The notes under the pieces are model-generated. The model made no database searches. It saw nothing but the letters and a program-made list of their open reading frames with translations, and was not told the origin of the DNA. This document shows, piece by piece, positions 9,357 to 19,442 of a stretch of 64,000 bases of DNA; position 1 is the stretch's first letter; every line of letters begins with the position of its first letter. Source of the DNA: Falsibacillus pallidus. Lineage in GTDB: Bacteria; Bacillota; Bacilli; Bacillales; DSM-25281. Where the stretch lies: NCBI RefSeq assembly GCF_003350505.1, contig NZ_QQAY01000003.1, positions 124,001-188,000 of the forward strand, in the 5' to 3' direction. A program made the position numbers and the translations under genes.

Positions 9357-10631
9357 TTATATATTCTCCTTCCGCATCATGTTATTTGGAAATAACGGCT
9401 TATCCGCTTTAAATTTTACAATTTGCAGTGGGTGCCTAGCTGCTTCAAGCTCATTTCCTTTTGCATCCCAAACTTTCCCTACAATCTGTTTGAAGTTTTC
9501 AATTTCAGGGCCGAAAAATTCGATCTCATCACCTGGTTTGAAAAAGTTCCGCTGCTGAAGGGTGACTATTTTGGTTTCTTCGTCATAATGAAGCACCAGA
9601 CCAGCAAAGTCTGTCTTGGTCTGCTTTCCATGTTGGCCAAACATCTGCTCCTGAAAGCCTGGTACGCCTTCAAAAAATGCTGGAGCGGTTTCACGGTTCG
9701 CACACTTGTCCAATTCTTCAAGCCATTCCTGTTTGATCTCGAAATTTTCCGGATCAGCGCAGTATGCATCAATGACTTTACGATAGACGCTTACAACTGT
9801 TGCCACATAGTGAATGGATTTCATTCTGCCTTCAATCTTTAAACTGTCGATCCCAAGCTCTATCATTCTCGGAATGGACTCGACCAGCTTCAGATCTTTC
9901 GGACTCATGGCAAAAGGAGCGTCCTTCTCGCTGAATAATGGCAACTCATCCTCGCCTTCCACTTGGAAGAGATCGTAATCCCAGCGGCATGACTGGCAGC
10001 ATCCTCCTCTGTTGGAGTCGCGGGCTGTCATATGGTTGCTTAGTGTACAGCGGCCTGAATAGGCAATGCACATCGCACCATGGATGAAGGTTTCAATTTC
10101 TATATCGACCTTTTCTTTCATTTCCCGAATTTCGTCCCCGCTCGTTTCCCGTGCAAGAACCACGCGGTCCAGCCCTTCTTCCTTCCAGAACTGCACTGCC
10201 TTCCAGTTAGAAAGGGACTGCTGGGTGCTTAGATGCACCTCAACATTCGGAGCGACTCTCCTGCATGTTTCAATGATGAGAGGGTCTGCTACAATGATGC
10301 CGGCAACCCCTGCATCCTGCAGCCCTGTCAAATACTCCTCAAGTCCATTCATATTTTCGTTATGTGCATATATATTAGTCGTGACATAGATCTTGGCACC
10401 ATATTGCTTGGCAAAATCGACTCCTTCTTTCATTTCCTGAAGGGTGAAGTTTCCGGCGTTGGAGCGTAGACCAAATTCCTGTCCACCGATATAAACAGCA
10501 TCCGCCCCGTAATGAACAGCGATCTTCAGCTTTTCCAAATTGCCTGCTGGGGCCAGCAGCTCCGGCTTCTTAACGATTACCCGTTTGCCATCTATAATCT
10601 TTGAAATCTTATCCTGCATCACGGCAGACAT
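9357..10631 (-). CDS. trhP2: tRNA 5-hydroxyuridine synthesis protein TrhP2 (peptidase U32 family)
   Basis: 424 residues (B. subtilis YrrO 422). The U32 family marks are [36 protein letters not shown] and the Cys-rich [19 protein letters not shown] is also present. Known of the family: TrhP proteins hydroxylate U34 of tRNA in a prephenate-dependent way. Start 10631 (ATG behind GGAGG) chosen over the longer frame, which would run 95 nt into trhP1. Works with TrhP1 and TrmR, encoded just upstream. Older annotation as a collagenase-like protease is not supported by context. Confidence 0.9.
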   Translation of the reverse strand: MSAVMQDKISKIIDGKRVIVKKPELLAPAGNLEKLKIAVHYGADAVYIGGQEFGLRSNAGNFTLQEMKEGVDFAKQYGAKIYVTTNIYAHNENMNGLEEYLTGLQDAGVAGIIVADPLIIETCRRVAPNVEVHLSTQQSLSNWKAVQFWKEEGLDRVVLARETSGDEIREMKEKVDIEIETFIHGAMCIAYSGRCTLSNHMTARDSNRGGCCQSCRWDYDLFQVEGEDELPLFSEKDAPFAMSPKDLKLVESIPRMIELGIDSLKIEGRMKSIHYVATVVSVYRKVIDAYCADPENFEIKQEWLEELDKCANRETAPAFFEGVPGFQEQMFGQHGKQTKTDFAGLVLHYDEETKIVTLQQRNFFKPGDEIEFFGPEIENFKQIVGKVWDAKGNELEAARHPLQIVKFKADKPLFPNNMMRKENI

Positions 10632-10704
10632 TTCATATTCCTCCTTAACAGCTCTTACATATAGGTTCCGAAACCATTCCCGGACAATCTTAAAAGATTG
10701 CTGT

Positions 10705-11634
10705 TCAATAAACTGTTTCTTTAAAGAAGAACCCTGTATCAAGCGGCCTCGTCTTAGGCTGAAGCTGTTCGATTTTCTCCAGCAGACCGTCTTTGACATC
10801 CTCGTATTCTTCAGGATCTTTCAACACCAGGTCAATTGCTTTTCTATAAAGCTTTGTCACTTCAACAATATATTCAGGTGAATGCAGCACCCCGTCAATT
10901 TTAAATGAATCAATTCCTGCTTCCATCATTTCCTGCAGTTCATCAATGATGCACATATCATTCGGACTCATGATGTGTGTACCATTTTCGTCTTCGAAAA
11001 TCGGATACTTATTATCACGTTCTTTGTCATACAAAAGCATCCCGGTTTCTTGATGTTGCTTTTCAACCTTCATCGCTTCACCGCGGAATTCGAAATAATT
11101 CCCGATGAGTGAACGCTTCGATTGGAACATACAAGTCATTCCATGAACCTGTACTTCAATCTCTACATCTGCATTTTCTTTCATTTCAATGATTGCCTCC
11201 ATGCTCAACTCCCGAGCCAAGACAGCCCTTTTCGCCCCTCTTCTGCCCCAGTAATTGCAAGTATACCAGTTAGTGGCAGTCGTTTCCGTATTCCAGTGGA
11301 GGCGCATTTCCGGCGCGGTTTCCCTTACAGCCATCAATACTGCAGGATCACCGAAAATGATTGAATCTACATGATGATCACGAAGAAAAGCGATATAATC
11401 ATTCAGTTCGTCAATTTTATCGTTGTGAAAAATCGCGTTCATTGCCACATACAATTTTTTCCCTTTGTCATGAGCAATTTTAACAGCCTCTTTCACATCA
11501 TTGCGAGAGAATTCTCCAGCAAGTCTGAGACCATAACTTTGTTCCCCGATGACAAAAGCGTCTGCTCCAGCGTCGATTAAGTTTTTCATATTTTCTATAC
11601 TCGTCGGAGTTACCAGCAGCTCAGGCGTTTTCAT
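10705..11634 (-). CDS. trhP1: tRNA 5-hydroxyuridine synthesis protein TrhP1 (peptidase U32 family)
   Basis: 309 residues, equal to B. subtilis YrrN. Shares the U32 core with TrhP2 (GADAFVIGEQSYGLRL, MTCMFQSKRSLIGNY, DSFKIDGVLHS) but lacks the C-terminal domain and the Cys-rich cluster. Inferred partner of TrhP2 in making ho5U34. ATG 11634 stands 8 nt after GAGGTG; it overlaps the end of trmR by 14 nt, so translation is likely coupled. Confidence 0.9.
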   Translation of the reverse strand: MKTPELLVTPTSIENMKNLIDAGADAFVIGEQSYGLRLAGEFSRNDVKEAVKIAHDKGKKLYVAMNAIFHNDKIDELNDYIAFLRDHHVDSIIFGDPAVLMAVRETAPEMRLHWNTETTATNWYTCNYWGRRGAKRAVLARELSMEAIIEMKENADVEIEVQVHGMTCMFQSKRSLIGNYFEFRGEAMKVEKQHQETGMLLYDKERDNKYPIFEDENGTHIMSPNDMCIIDELQEMMEAGIDSFKIDGVLHSPEYIVEVTKLYRKAIDLVLKDPEEYEDVKDGLLEKIEQLQPKTRPLDTGFFFKETVY

Positions 11635-12277
11635 TTTCCTCACCTCTTCTAATACTTACAGCCAGTCCATCGCCAACCGGCATAATGGAAGTCAAATAGT
11701 CAGGATGCGTCATCAGCCATTCATTGTAGCGTTTGATTTTTGCGACAAGGTTTCTGATGCGCTTGTTTTCGATTTCCTTTTCAGCTACCAATCCTTTGAA
11801 TAGCACATTATCTGTATAAACACATCCGGCATCTGCCAATTGCTCAGAATACATTTCGAAAAATTTCGTATATTGGCCTTTTGCGGCATCAATAAAAATC
11901 GCATCGAATGGACCCATAGTATTTGTGCAAGCAGCTAAGTCGAGGGCATCTCCTTCGAGTACAATCACTCTGTCAGAATAGCCGATTCTTGTAATATACT
12001 CTTTTGCAGCTTGAAACCTCTCTGGATCTCTTTCAATTGTGACAATGCTCGCTTCTGGCAATGCATGGGCCATCCTTAATGCTGAGTAGCCTATTGCAGT
12101 CCCGATCTCCAGTATCCTTTTAGGCTTTTGGATGCGAAGGATCTGCAGTAAAGCTTCAATCCCCGCCAATTCCATAATCGGTACGTTATTTGCCTCTGCA
12201 AATCTTTCCATCTCTTGGAATAAATCCGTTCGATCCGGAATCATGGATTCAATATATTCATTTACTATTTCGTTCAA
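11621..12277 (-). CDS. trmR: tRNA 5-hydroxyuridine methyltransferase TrmR
   Basis: 218-residue class I O-methyltransferase related to caffeoyl-CoA methyltransferases: ILEIGTAIGYSALRM (SAM motif I), IERDPERF and the metal-site region FIDAAKGQY. YrrM/TrmR methylates ho5U34 to mo5U34 in tRNA, the step after TrhP1/TrhP2. Start is TTG 12277, 9 nt after AAAGGAG; the first in-frame ATG is 11 codons later. A structured leader with a poly-T-ended stem precedes it. Confidence 0.88.
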   Translation of the reverse strand: MNEIVNEYIESMIPDRTDLFQEMERFAEANNVPIMELAGIEALLQILRIQKPKRILEIGTAIGYSALRMAHALPEASIVTIERDPERFQAAKEYITRIGYSDRVIVLEGDALDLAACTNTMGPFDAIFIDAAKGQYTKFFEMYSEQLADAGCVYTDNVLFKGLVAEKEIENKRIRNLVAKIKRYNEWLMTHPDYLTSIMPVGDGLAVSIRRGEENENA

Positions 12278-12323
12278 GTAGAATTTCTCCTTTCAGGCAT
12301 CACACTGTAATGCTGAGCTCACG

Positions 12324-12451
12324 AAAAAAGGGCGTCTGGAAATGAATGTGTACATGAAAAGAAGAAAGCCATAGGATACAGCTTTCTACATTCTGTCCTG
12401 TCATTATTCTCCATAAAGTCGACGCCCGATATACTTCGGAATGTTCATTCC
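12324..12451 (-). ncRNA. Structured leader upstream of trmR, possible attenuator
   Basis: On the minus strand GGGCGTC (12427-12421) pairs perfectly with GACGCCC (12336-12330), which is followed by TTTTTT: a terminator-like closing stem around 84 nt. Inside are GAATGT/ACATTC (12393-12388 with 12349-12344) and AGAAAGC/GCTTTCT (12387-12381 with 12369-12363). Another ACATTC just upstream (12444-12439) could pair with the same GAATGT, which would give mutually exclusive folds. A 34-codon ORF with GGAG upstream spans the stem. It belongs to no RNA class I know. Confidence 0.45.
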
Positions 12452-12490
12452 AGCAGTTTTCGACAAAATAACTTGTATTATTTTAACATA

Positions 12491-12520
12491 AAAAAAGAAG
12501 GAAAGCTAATGGATCTTTCC
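12491..12520 (-). terminator. Terminator after mltG
   Basis: GGAAAG (12500-12505) pairs with CTTTCC (12515-12520); on the minus strand it is followed by TTCTTTTTTT. It isolates mltG from trmR. Confidence 0.7.
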
Positions 12521-12538
12521 CTCCAAAATCATAATGAT

Positions 12539-13687
12539 TTAGTTATTACTGGTAATATATTTTGCTTTTTTCTGATTGTGCTCTTCCAGTGTTTTGGAAT
12601 AATAGAATTCCCCTGTCTTAGTAGCTGCTAAGAAGTAAAGAAAATCAGTCTTTTCCGGGTTCAATGCTGCTTCAATCGACGTATCTCCTGAACTGGCAAT
12701 CGGCCCTGGCGGAAGCCCGGAATTCTTATACGTATTATATGGAGAGTCAATTTCCAGGTCTTTATAGTAGACCCTTCCTTTATGTTCACCTAAAGCGTAT
12801 AAGATGGTCGGATCTGTCTGTAAAGGCATTCCCTCATCTATCCGGTTATAGAAGACACTGGAGATTTTATGCCTGTCTGCTTTAGCAGTTGCTTCTTCTT
12901 CGATCAGGGAAGCCATCGTCAACACTTTATGGACGGATATTTTTTTCTGTTCCATCTCACCCTGATATTGGTCTAATACAGATTCTGTTTTATCGAGCAT
13001 TGTGTCGATGACATCATCTACGGATGTTTTCTTTTCATAGAAAGAGTACGTGGCCGGATAAAGATATCCTTCCAGTGGATGCTTGATATCCTTAGCCAGG
13101 ATATCCTTCTTAAGCAAGTCTGGATGTTCTTTCATCAGTTTTTTAATATAGGCCTGATCATCTAATTTTTTCATGACTTCAGGCTTAGTCGTTCCTGTTT
13201 TTTTTGCGATAATGTCAGCGATTTGGTCAATTTGCAATCCTTCAGGAACAGTAATTTTCATTGCTGCTTTCTTCAATACTTTCCCTGTTTTCAAGCTGGT
13301 GACGATTTCCTTCAGCGACATGGCGGAAGTAAGATCGTAGCTTCCTGCCTGGAATCCGGATTCATTATTGAGTTTCACATAATATTTAAAGACAGTTGCA
13401 TTTTTGATAATGTCATTTTTCTCCAAAATTTTCCCGATTGAGGAGACACTGGACCCTATCGGCACTTCTATGGTCTTCGGTGTTTTATCCTGTGGATTCA
13501 CAGGTCCTAATGCCGATTTGACGTATAGATAGCCGCCAAGTCCGACACCGCCTATGATCAGAATTAATGCAAGACAGATGATAAGGACGATTCTTCGGAT
13601 CGTTCTTGCTTCACTTTGTCTTTCAATCATTTTATTATGAATGATATTTTTTCCATCTCGATTAGAGTTGAATTGATCTTTATCCAT
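12539..13687 (-). CDS. mltG: Endolytic murein transglycosylase MltG (YceG-like)
   Basis: 382 residues: cytoplasmic basic N-terminus, membrane helix at about residues 31-53, LysM-like domain, then the YceG/MltG catalytic domain with ASLIEEEA (catalytic Glu), PLQTDPTILYALG and SPYNTYKNSGLPPGPI. It cleaves nascent glycan strands at the membrane. ATG 13687 follows AAAGGGGG. It appears to be its own transcription unit, with a terminator on each side. Confidence 0.94.
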   Translation of the reverse strand: MDKDQFNSNRDGKNIIHNKMIERQSEARTIRRIVLIICLALILIIGGVGLGGYLYVKSALGPVNPQDKTPKTIEVPIGSSVSSIGKILEKNDIIKNATVFKYYVKLNNESGFQAGSYDLTSAMSLKEIVTSLKTGKVLKKAAMKITVPEGLQIDQIADIIAKKTGTTKPEVMKKLDDQAYIKKLMKEHPDLLKKDILAKDIKHPLEGYLYPATYSFYEKKTSVDDVIDTMLDKTESVLDQYQGEMEQKKISVHKVLTMASLIEEEATAKADRHKISSVFYNRIDEGMPLQTDPTILYALGEHKGRVYYKDLEIDSPYNTYKNSGLPPGPIASSGDTSIEAALNPEKTDFLYFLAATKTGEFYYSKTLEEHNQKKAKYITSNN

Positions 13688-13748
13688 GGTTTTCCCCCTT
13701 TAGAACAAAAGTGGGACATTATCGACAAAATTAACGGCACCGATGTTC

Positions 13749-13779
13749 ATTATACTACATTTTTCGCTTTAATCTGCAA
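13749..13779 (-). promoter_or_regulatory. Probable sigma-A promoter of mltG
   Basis: On the minus strand a consensus -10 TATAAT (13754-13749) is preceded by TTGCAG (13779-13774) with a rather long 19-nt spacer. It is placed about 60 nt upstream of the mltG start and after the yrzB terminator. Confidence 0.5.
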
Positions 13780-13837
13780 CAATTATTCAAAGTATTTAGG
13801 AAAAAATTTCTTTTTTTATTTAAAAAGTTGCTAACAT

Positions 13838-13870
13838 AAAAAAAGACCTGCGTGTAAACACGCAGGTCTT
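13838..13870 (-). terminator. Terminator after yrzB
   Basis: Perfect 12-bp stem, AAGACCTGCGTG (13843-13854) with CACGCAGGTCTT (13859-13870), followed on the minus strand by TTTTTTT. It ends the alaS-yrzL-yrrK-yrzB unit. Confidence 0.9.
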
Positions 13871-13885
13871 CTACTAATTGTAACC

Positions 13886-14179
13886 TTACTCTTGCTCGCC
13901 CTCTTCTTCGTCGAGGAATGTTCCGAGCATTTCTTCGATCATATCCCACTCTTCTTCTGTTTCGATCGGCTTTAATTCACCGTCTTGTCCTTCTTCACCA
14001 GGTACAAAAGCAGAAGCATGGATTTCGATTTCATCTTCATCGTCTTCTTCTGCACCTATTGGATAGTAGAGTACATAGGATTTTCCGAATTCATCTGAAT
14101 CAAATGTAAATAATACTTCGCAAAGCATCTCGTTTCCGTTTTCATCAATTACTGTAATATTTTTTTCTCCGTGTTCCAT
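13886..14179 (-). CDS. yrzB: YrzB-family (DUF1292) acidic protein
   Basis: 97 residues, strongly acidic, with the DUF1292 pattern [19 protein letters not shown], the YVLYYPIG strand and an acidic [18 protein letters not shown] tail. Function unknown. It is 14 nt after yrrK, the fixed partner order in Firmicutes (alaS, ireB-like, yqgF/ruvX, DUF1292), and probably co-translated. Confidence 0.88.
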   Translation of the reverse strand: MEHGEKNITVIDENGNEMLCEVLFTFDSDEFGKSYVLYYPIGAEEDDEDEIEIHASAFVPGEEGQDGELKPIETEEEWDMIEEMLGTFLDEEEGEQE

Positions 14180-14193
14180 TATTAGTCACCTCA

Positions 14194-14610
14194 TTATTTT
14201 TGACTGTCCAGGAATCCTTGCAGAATCATGGAGGCAGCCATCTTATCAATCACTTTTTTCCTTTTCTTGCGGCTCACATCAGCTTCGATCAAAACTCTCT
14301 CCGCTGCCATGGTTGTCAGCCTTTCATCCCATAATACAACAGGCAGGCCAAACGCTTCTTTAAGCATTTCCGCATAGGCTATCGACGCTTCACCGCGAGG
14401 ACCCACTGTATTGTTCATATTTTTCGGGAAGCCTACAACAATCTTACTTACTTCGTGTTCATTTATCAATTCTTTGACACGGTCTAATCCAAATTGTTTC
14501 TCTTCTTCGTTGATAGCGATGGTTTCGATGCCCTGGGCAGTCCATCCAAAGGCATCGCTCATCGCCACACCGACTGTCTTAGAGCCGACGTCAAGTCCCA
14601 TTACTCTCAT
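14194..14610 (-). CDS. yrrK: Putative pre-16S rRNA nuclease / Holliday junction resolvase YqgF (RuvX)
   Basis: 138 residues, RNase H-like fold: [16 protein letters not shown] (first catalytic Asp), [13 protein letters not shown], and [12 protein letters not shown] with the catalytic Asp/Glu. Family known for 16S rRNA 5' maturation and formerly proposed as a RuvC-like resolvase. Starts 1 nt after the yrzL stop. Confidence 0.92.
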   Translation of the reverse strand: MRVMGLDVGSKTVGVAMSDAFGWTAQGIETIAINEEEKQFGLDRVKELINEHEVSKIVVGFPKNMNNTVGPRGEASIAYAEMLKEAFGLPVVLWDERLTTMAAERVLIEADVSRKKRKKVIDKMAASMILQGFLDSQK

Positions 14611-14611
14611 G

Positions 14612-14878
14612 TCATCCCTCTTTGTGCTGATGTAAATACGACTTAACCAGTTCTTCGATCATTTCATCGCGCTCCAAGCGGCGAATGATGTTACGCGCAT
14701 CGTTGTGACGTGGAATATAAGCCGGATCCCCTGATAAAAGGTAGCCCACTATTTGATTGATTGGATTATAGCCCTTTTCCTGCAGCGCTTCATACACTTG
14801 AAACAAGACTTCTTTTACATCATGTTCAATCGGTTCTTCAGGAAAATTAAAACGCATCGTTTTGTCAAATGAGCTCAT
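14612..14878 (-). CDS. yrzL: IreB-family regulatory phosphoprotein YrzL
   Basis: 88 residues with the IreB hallmarks: DKTMRFNF at the N-terminus, [17 protein letters not shown] and [12 protein letters not shown]. IreB in Enterococcus is phosphorylated by the PASTA kinase IreK on N-terminal Thr residues; the matching Thr is the one in DKTMRF. Start 14878 (ATG 6 nt after GAGGTG) preferred to the GTG at 14887, which overlaps that ribosome binding site. Confidence 0.92.
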   Translation of the reverse strand: MSSFDKTMRFNFPEEPIEHDVKEVLFQVYEALQEKGYNPINQIVGYLLSGDPAYIPRHNDARNIIRRLERDEMIEELVKSYLHQHKEG

Positions 14879-14963
14879 TTTCTGCACCTCACTATATGCT
14901 TGTCCTTAAGGCAAGTCAAATTGTCAATCGTTACCTACCATTGTACACCACTTTCAATAGGAA

Positions 14964-17597
14964 TCAAACGGATTTAATCCATTCTTCCGCATATTGAATA
15001 GCTGCATCGATTTTTTGCGGGTCTTTTCCTCCAGCCTGAGCCATATCCGGACGGCCGCCGCCGCCGCCTCCGCAAATGGATGCCACTTCTTTCACCAATT
15101 TTCCTGCGTGGTAGCCTTTCTTAACAAGATCATCTGTGACACCTGCGATGAAGTTTACTTTTCCTTCACTTACAGCACCGAGAAGGATGATGCCTGACCC
15201 GATTTTCTGCTTTAATTCATCAGCCATGGTCCGGAGGTTATTCATATCAGATGCATTTACCTTGCTCGCAAGGACCTTCACCCCATCGATGTCTTTCACT
15301 TGATCTAATATGCTGCCTGCTTCAATGTTGGACAGCTTCGCAGATAATGATTCATTTTCTCTTTGAACTTCCTTGAGCTCTGCCAAAAGACTGTCAATCC
15401 GGCTCAATGCATCCTTTGGATTTGTTTTTAATTTGGAAGCCACTTCCCCAAGGAGCTGAATTCCTTCATTCATTTGTTTATAAGCCCATTCGCCAGTGAC
15501 TGCTTCAATCCTTCTTGTACCTGCACCAATACCGCTCTCGGATACAATTTTAAATAATCCGATGACTGATGTATTGGAAACATGGCATCCACCACAAAGC
15601 TCAATGCTGTAGTCCCCTACAGAAACGACGCGTACGATATCCCCGTACTTTTCGCCGAACAATGCCATTGCTCCCATTTCTTTTGCTTCTGCAATCCCTT
15701 TATTTTCAATTTTCACAGGGATGCTTGCCCAGATCTTTTCATTGACGATTCTTTCAATTTCCTTCAGTTCTTCTTCTTTAATCTGCCCGAAATGAGAGAA
15801 GTCAAATCGCAGTCTGGACGATTCCACTAATGAACCTGCCTGGTTTACATGTGTACCAAGGACATCCTTCAAGGCTTGGTGCAGCAAATGTGTTGCAGTA
15901 TGGTTCTTAATGACTTTGCTTCTTGAACCTTCGTCCACAATGGCCGTTACGGAAGCTCCACTGATCAGCGTGCCTTCAACGACTTTAGCGTTATGAAGGT
16001 TTTGTCCATTCGGTGCTTTTTGGACATCTTTCACTTCTACTCTAAATCCGTCGCCGAGAAGAAGCCCCTTATCCGCAATCTGTCCGCCGCTTTCTGCATA
16101 AAATGGTGTTTGATCCAGGATGAATTGAATGTCTTCCCCTGCCTCTGCACTCTCTGCAAATTCACCATTTTTCAGAAGGACAGCCACTTTTGCAGTAGTT
16201 TGAAGCACGTCATAGCCGACAAACTTGCTTTCTGTCTTCACATCACCGATGACTCCGCCTTGAACTTGCATGGAATCAACATCCTGCCTTGCAGAACGTG
16301 CGCGTTCACGCTGCTTCTCCATTTCACTTTCGAATCCGCCGTGGTCGACTTTCATGTTTTCTTCCTCTGCGTATTCTTCTGTCAGCTCAACCGGGAATCC
16401 ATAAGTGTCGTAAAGACGGAACACATCTGCACCGTTGATTGTATCCGATCCTGCTGCTTTTGCTTTTTGGATGACAGAAGATAGGATAGCCAATCCTTCA
16501 TTCAATGTTTCATGGAAACGATCTTCTTCGTTTTTCACGACTTTTTGGATGAAATCGATTTTTTCTTTTACCTGCGGATAGAAATCCACCATGATTTCGG
16601 ATACAACCGGAACAAGTTCATACATGAATGGACGATTGATGCCGATTTGTTTTGCGTATCTAACAGCACGGCGCAGCAATCTTCTTAATACATAGCCTCT
16701 GCCTTCATTGGAAGGCAGCGCTCCGTCGCCGACAGCAAATGATACGGTCCTGATGTGATCCGCAATGACTTTGAATGCTTCATCTTGTTCTTTTGATTCA
16801 CCATAAGACTTGCCTGAGATTTTTTCGGTTGCCTTGATGATCGGCATGAAAAGATCAGTATCGAAGTTCGTTGGGACATTTTGAACGACGCAAGCCATTC
16901 TTTCAAGACCCATTCCAGTATCGATATTTTTCTTAGGAAGCGGAGTATACGTTCCATCTGGATTGTGGTTGAACTGTGAAAATACGAGATTCCATATTTC
17001 TAAATATCGCTCGTTTTCCCCGCCTGGATATAGCTCTGGATCCGTCGGGTCATCACCGTATTCAGGGCCCCTGTCATAGAAAATCTCGGTATTCGGTCCA
17101 CTTGGCCCTTCACCGATATCCCAGAAGTTCCCTTCAAGACGAATGATTCTCTCTTCAGGTATGCCGATTTTTTCTTTCCAAAGATCATAAGCTTCATGAT
17201 CTTCAGGATGAATGGTCACAGAAAGCTTTTCAGGGTCAAAGGCGATCCAATCTTTGCTTGTAAGGAATTCCCAAGCCCATACCATTGATTCCTCTTTAAA
17301 ATAATCGCCGATGGAGAAATTCCCGAGCATTTCAAAGAAAGTATGGTGGCGGGCAGTCTTCCCGACGTTCTCAATGTCATTTGTACGGATGGATTTTTGT
17401 GCATTTACAATTCTCGGGTTTTCAGGCACTACCCGTCCATCGAAATATTTCTTCAAAGTCGCTACACCAGAGTTGATCCAAAGCAATGATGGATCCTCGT
17501 GCGGGACAAGCGAGGCACTTGGTTCGATCCGATGTCCTTTTTCTTCAAAAAAATCTAAAAACATTCTTCTGATTTGTGCACCTGTTAAATTCTTCAT
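14964..17597 (-). CDS. alaS: Alanyl-tRNA synthetase
   Basis: 877 residues, the usual size. Catalytic domain at the start ([34 protein letters not shown]), editing domain with [11 protein letters not shown] and the Zn-binding [10 protein letters not shown], and C-Ala with the Gly-rich [16 protein letters not shown]. Start 17597 (ATG after GGAGGG) rather than 17639, which lies within the leader. Controlled by the T-box leader upstream. Confidence 0.98.
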   Translation of the reverse strand: MKNLTGAQIRRMFLDFFEEKGHRIEPSASLVPHEDPSLLWINSGVATLKKYFDGRVVPENPRIVNAQKSIRTNDIENVGKTARHHTFFEMLGNFSIGDYFKEESMVWAWEFLTSKDWIAFDPEKLSVTIHPEDHEAYDLWKEKIGIPEERIIRLEGNFWDIGEGPSGPNTEIFYDRGPEYGDDPTDPELYPGGENERYLEIWNLVFSQFNHNPDGTYTPLPKKNIDTGMGLERMACVVQNVPTNFDTDLFMPIIKATEKISGKSYGESKEQDEAFKVIADHIRTVSFAVGDGALPSNEGRGYVLRRLLRRAVRYAKQIGINRPFMYELVPVVSEIMVDFYPQVKEKIDFIQKVVKNEEDRFHETLNEGLAILSSVIQKAKAAGSDTINGADVFRLYDTYGFPVELTEEYAEEENMKVDHGGFESEMEKQRERARSARQDVDSMQVQGGVIGDVKTESKFVGYDVLQTTAKVAVLLKNGEFAESAEAGEDIQFILDQTPFYAESGGQIADKGLLLGDGFRVEVKDVQKAPNGQNLHNAKVVEGTLISGASVTAIVDEGSRSKVIKNHTATHLLHQALKDVLGTHVNQAGSLVESSRLRFDFSHFGQIKEEELKEIERIVNEKIWASIPVKIENKGIAEAKEMGAMALFGEKYGDIVRVVSVGDYSIELCGGCHVSNTSVIGLFKIVSESGIGAGTRRIEAVTGEWAYKQMNEGIQLLGEVASKLKTNPKDALSRIDSLLAELKEVQRENESLSAKLSNIEAGSILDQVKDIDGVKVLASKVNASDMNNLRTMADELKQKIGSGIILLGAVSEGKVNFIAGVTDDLVKKGYHAGKLVKEVASICGGGGGGRPDMAQAGGKDPQKIDAAIQYAEEWIKSV

Positions 17598-17640
17598 TCT
17601 TTTCCCTCCAATATGATTAAAATCATTTTTAGAAAACACA

Positions 17641-17895
17641 AAAAGCCCCCATCCCTATGGCAGGGACGAGAGCACTCGCGGTACCACCCTGATTCGGATG
17701 CAGCTTTTGCCTTTTGCATCCATCTCTTTCAAACCTTAACGCGGTGAACGACAGTGATTAGCTGTACTCCGGACTAGCGTTCTGCTATTCTTCACCTGGA
17801 ATTCCTTTCAGCCTTGGAAATTCCTCTCTGGCGCCATAAGCTAGGTGGGCTATAACATACTCGATCCATCTATGTTTTCTTCTTTATGTATCTAT
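17641..17895 (-). promoter_or_regulatory. T-box riboswitch (Ala) upstream of alaS
   Basis: The minus strand carries the T-box AGGGTGGTACCGCGA (17690-17676), whose variable base T would pair with the A73 discriminator of tRNA-Ala. Stem I has AGAGAGG and a plausible specifier GCT (17778-17776). The terminator is at 17641-17680 with a TTTTT tail. Uncharged tRNA-Ala would favour the antiterminator and alaS expression. Confidence 0.93.
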
Positions 17896-17900
17896 GTCGA

Positions 17901-17929
17901 ATTATAGAAAGTTAAACACCTTTTGTCAA
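17901..17929 (-). promoter_or_regulatory. Consensus sigma-A promoter of the alaS T-box transcript
   Basis: TTGACA (17929-17924), 17 nt, TATAAT (17906-17901) on the minus strand: perfect consensus. It overlaps the last codons of yrrI, so alaS has its own strong promoter. Confidence 0.92.
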
Positions 17930-19002
17930 TTCTCACTCGAAGAAGATTTGGGGAAATGTGTTTTTGCATGAATAAGGGCTACCTTTAAAACTGCTAGGAT
18001 TGGGACAGCCAAAAGCATTCCAATGACACCTGCTGCTTCTCCTCCGATCACAAGGGCTGCAATGATGAATAATGGATGCATGTGAAGGCTCTTGCCTACG
18101 ATTAACGGCGAAAGGATATTCCCCTCAATAAATTGGAGAACCACGATCAAGATGAGAACATAAATCACCGATTTGATGGAAATCGATGCCGCAATGAGCA
18201 AAGCAGGTATAGCGCCAATTACTGGACCAAAGTACGGAATGACGTTTGTGATGCCAATGACAATGCCAAGCAATACGGGATAATGGATGCCGAGAAACCA
18301 TAATACAGCAGTAGAAATGGCGCCTATTGCAAGGCAAACGATGAATTGCCCTCGAATGTATCCCCCGAGTGAATCATTGACATCCCTTAAAAAACGAATG
18401 CCTTGCATCCTCCATTTCCTCGGCGTTAAATACCAGCACATTCTCTTTACTTTGTTAATATCTTTCAAGAAGTAAAATGAGATGAACGGAATAACTGCCA
18501 AAATGAACATCATATTGATGATTTTAAGCAAAAGGTCTACGACATAGCCCAGGAAATCCTTTGTCCATTGTTCAAATGCCTGCATCTGCTCATTTATTTG
18601 CTGCTGGACACCGTCCGGCCAGCGCGAAGTGGAGTTCTGCAGATGTGTATTCCAGTGTTTGTATTGATCTGCAAACATCGGGATGTTATCAGAGAGTTCT
18701 CTCAACTGAACAATCAATAGAGGAACTCCTTTATATAGCCCATAGCCGGCTGCACCGAAAAAAATACAGTAAATCATCATGATGGCTATTCCCCTATGAA
18801 TGCCGGCACTGTGTATTCTTTCAATGATAGGGTGAAGGAGGTAGGCGATGAAGCCTCCGATAAAGAAGGGAATGAAAGTAAGGAATAAGATATGCCATAC
18901 CGGAAACCAGACTCCTTTTAAAAGATAGATGACATATAATAACAGCAATACTAGCAATATCAATGTTAATCGCTGAATCCATTTCCCGATTCCAGAAGAC
19001 AC
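17926..19002 (-). CDS. yrrI: AI-2E family transporter YrrI
   Basis: 358 residues (B. subtilis YrrI 353) with two N-terminal helices, a soluble loop, and a C-terminal block of about five helices holding the GITNVIPYFGPVIGAIPA signature of the AI-2E/PerM family. Substrate unknown; some relatives are Na+/H+ antiporters. Start taken as GTG 19002, 8 nt after GGGAGG. The longer frame to 19050 begins inside a terminator. Confidence 0.88.
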   Translation of the reverse strand: MSSGIGKWIQRLTLILLVLLLLYVIYLLKGVWFPVWHILFLTFIPFFIGGFIAYLLHPIIERIHSAGIHRGIAIMMIYCIFFGAAGYGLYKGVPLLIVQLRELSDNIPMFADQYKHWNTHLQNSTSRWPDGVQQQINEQMQAFEQWTKDFLGYVVDLLLKIINMMFILAVIPFISFYFLKDINKVKRMCWYLTPRKWRMQGIRFLRDVNDSLGGYIRGQFIVCLAIGAISTAVLWFLGIHYPVLLGIVIGITNVIPYFGPVIGAIPALLIAASISIKSVIYVLILIVVLQFIEGNILSPLIVGKSLHMHPLFIIAALVIGGEAAGVIGMLLAVPILAVLKVALIHAKTHFPKSSSSEN

Positions 19003-19052
19003 AATACTTCCCTCCCTGCTTCTCAGTTTTCCAATTCCAGCAATTTTCATTC

Positions 19053-19085
19053 AAAAAAGGGACAGTGAACTATTCACTATCCCTT
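19053..19085 (-). terminator. Terminator after the YrzQ-like gene
   Basis: AGGGACAGTGAA (19058-19069) pairs with TTCACTATCCCT (19073-19084), one wobble, followed on the minus strand by TTTTTT. Confidence 0.85.
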
Positions 19086-19091
19086 TGACTT

Positions 19092-19226
19092 TTATCTGAA
19101 TGTTTTCATCATTCTTTTTCTCATTTTCTTCCACTGTCTGCCGCCTATTACGTTTTGCCTCTGAGAATAAACCGCAGCAGCAATACCGGCGCCAAATCCG
19201 ATGAGTGAGGTCATCGTTTTATTCAA
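19092..19226 (-). CDS. YrzQ-like (DUF3918) small protein
   Basis: 44 residues from TTG 19226 behind GAGGTGATTG: MNKTMTSLIGFGAGIAAA, then a basic tail with KKMRKRMMK. A short Gly/Ala helix followed by a strongly basic C-terminus at this locus fits the Bacillus YrzQ group (DUF3918), of unknown function. It lies between yrrI and yrzR, the same place as yrzQ. Confidence 0.65.
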   Translation of the reverse strand: MNKTMTSLIGFGAGIAAAVYSQRQNVIGGRQWKKMRKRMMKTFR

Positions 19227-19253
19227 AACAATCACCTCTTTCTATAACTGAAT

Positions 19254-19442
19254 TTAACTTAATTGTCGTTCATCTTCGGCGAACAGATCATCCAATGAAC
19301 TTAACGTTCCATCCTCTTCTACTTGATGAGTATGGATGAGTCCTTTCGCAATTGAAAGCTCAATAAAGCAATTCCAGCAGTAATATTGATTAATACCGAT
19401 TTTCCCCAAGTCCTTGCTCTGGCAATTTGGACATTTCATCAT
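19254..19442 (-). CDS. yrzR: YrzR-like zinc-ribbon protein
   Basis: 62 residues with a single zinc ribbon: CPNC at the N-terminus and CWNC about 20 residues later (YYCWNCFIELS), then an acidic tail. Function unknown. ATG 19442 follows GAGGTGG; the gene overlaps the end of yrrD by 53 nt in another frame. A TTG-start YrzQ-like gene comes next. Confidence 0.75.
   Translation of the reverse strand: MMKCPNCQSKDLGKIGINQYYCWNCFIELSIAKGLIHTHQVEEDGTLSSLDDLFAEDERQLS

Noticed and set aside
15993-16484. 163-codon plus-strand ORF within alaS.
   Set aside because: Antisense to a fully conserved alaS region; no ribosome binding site.
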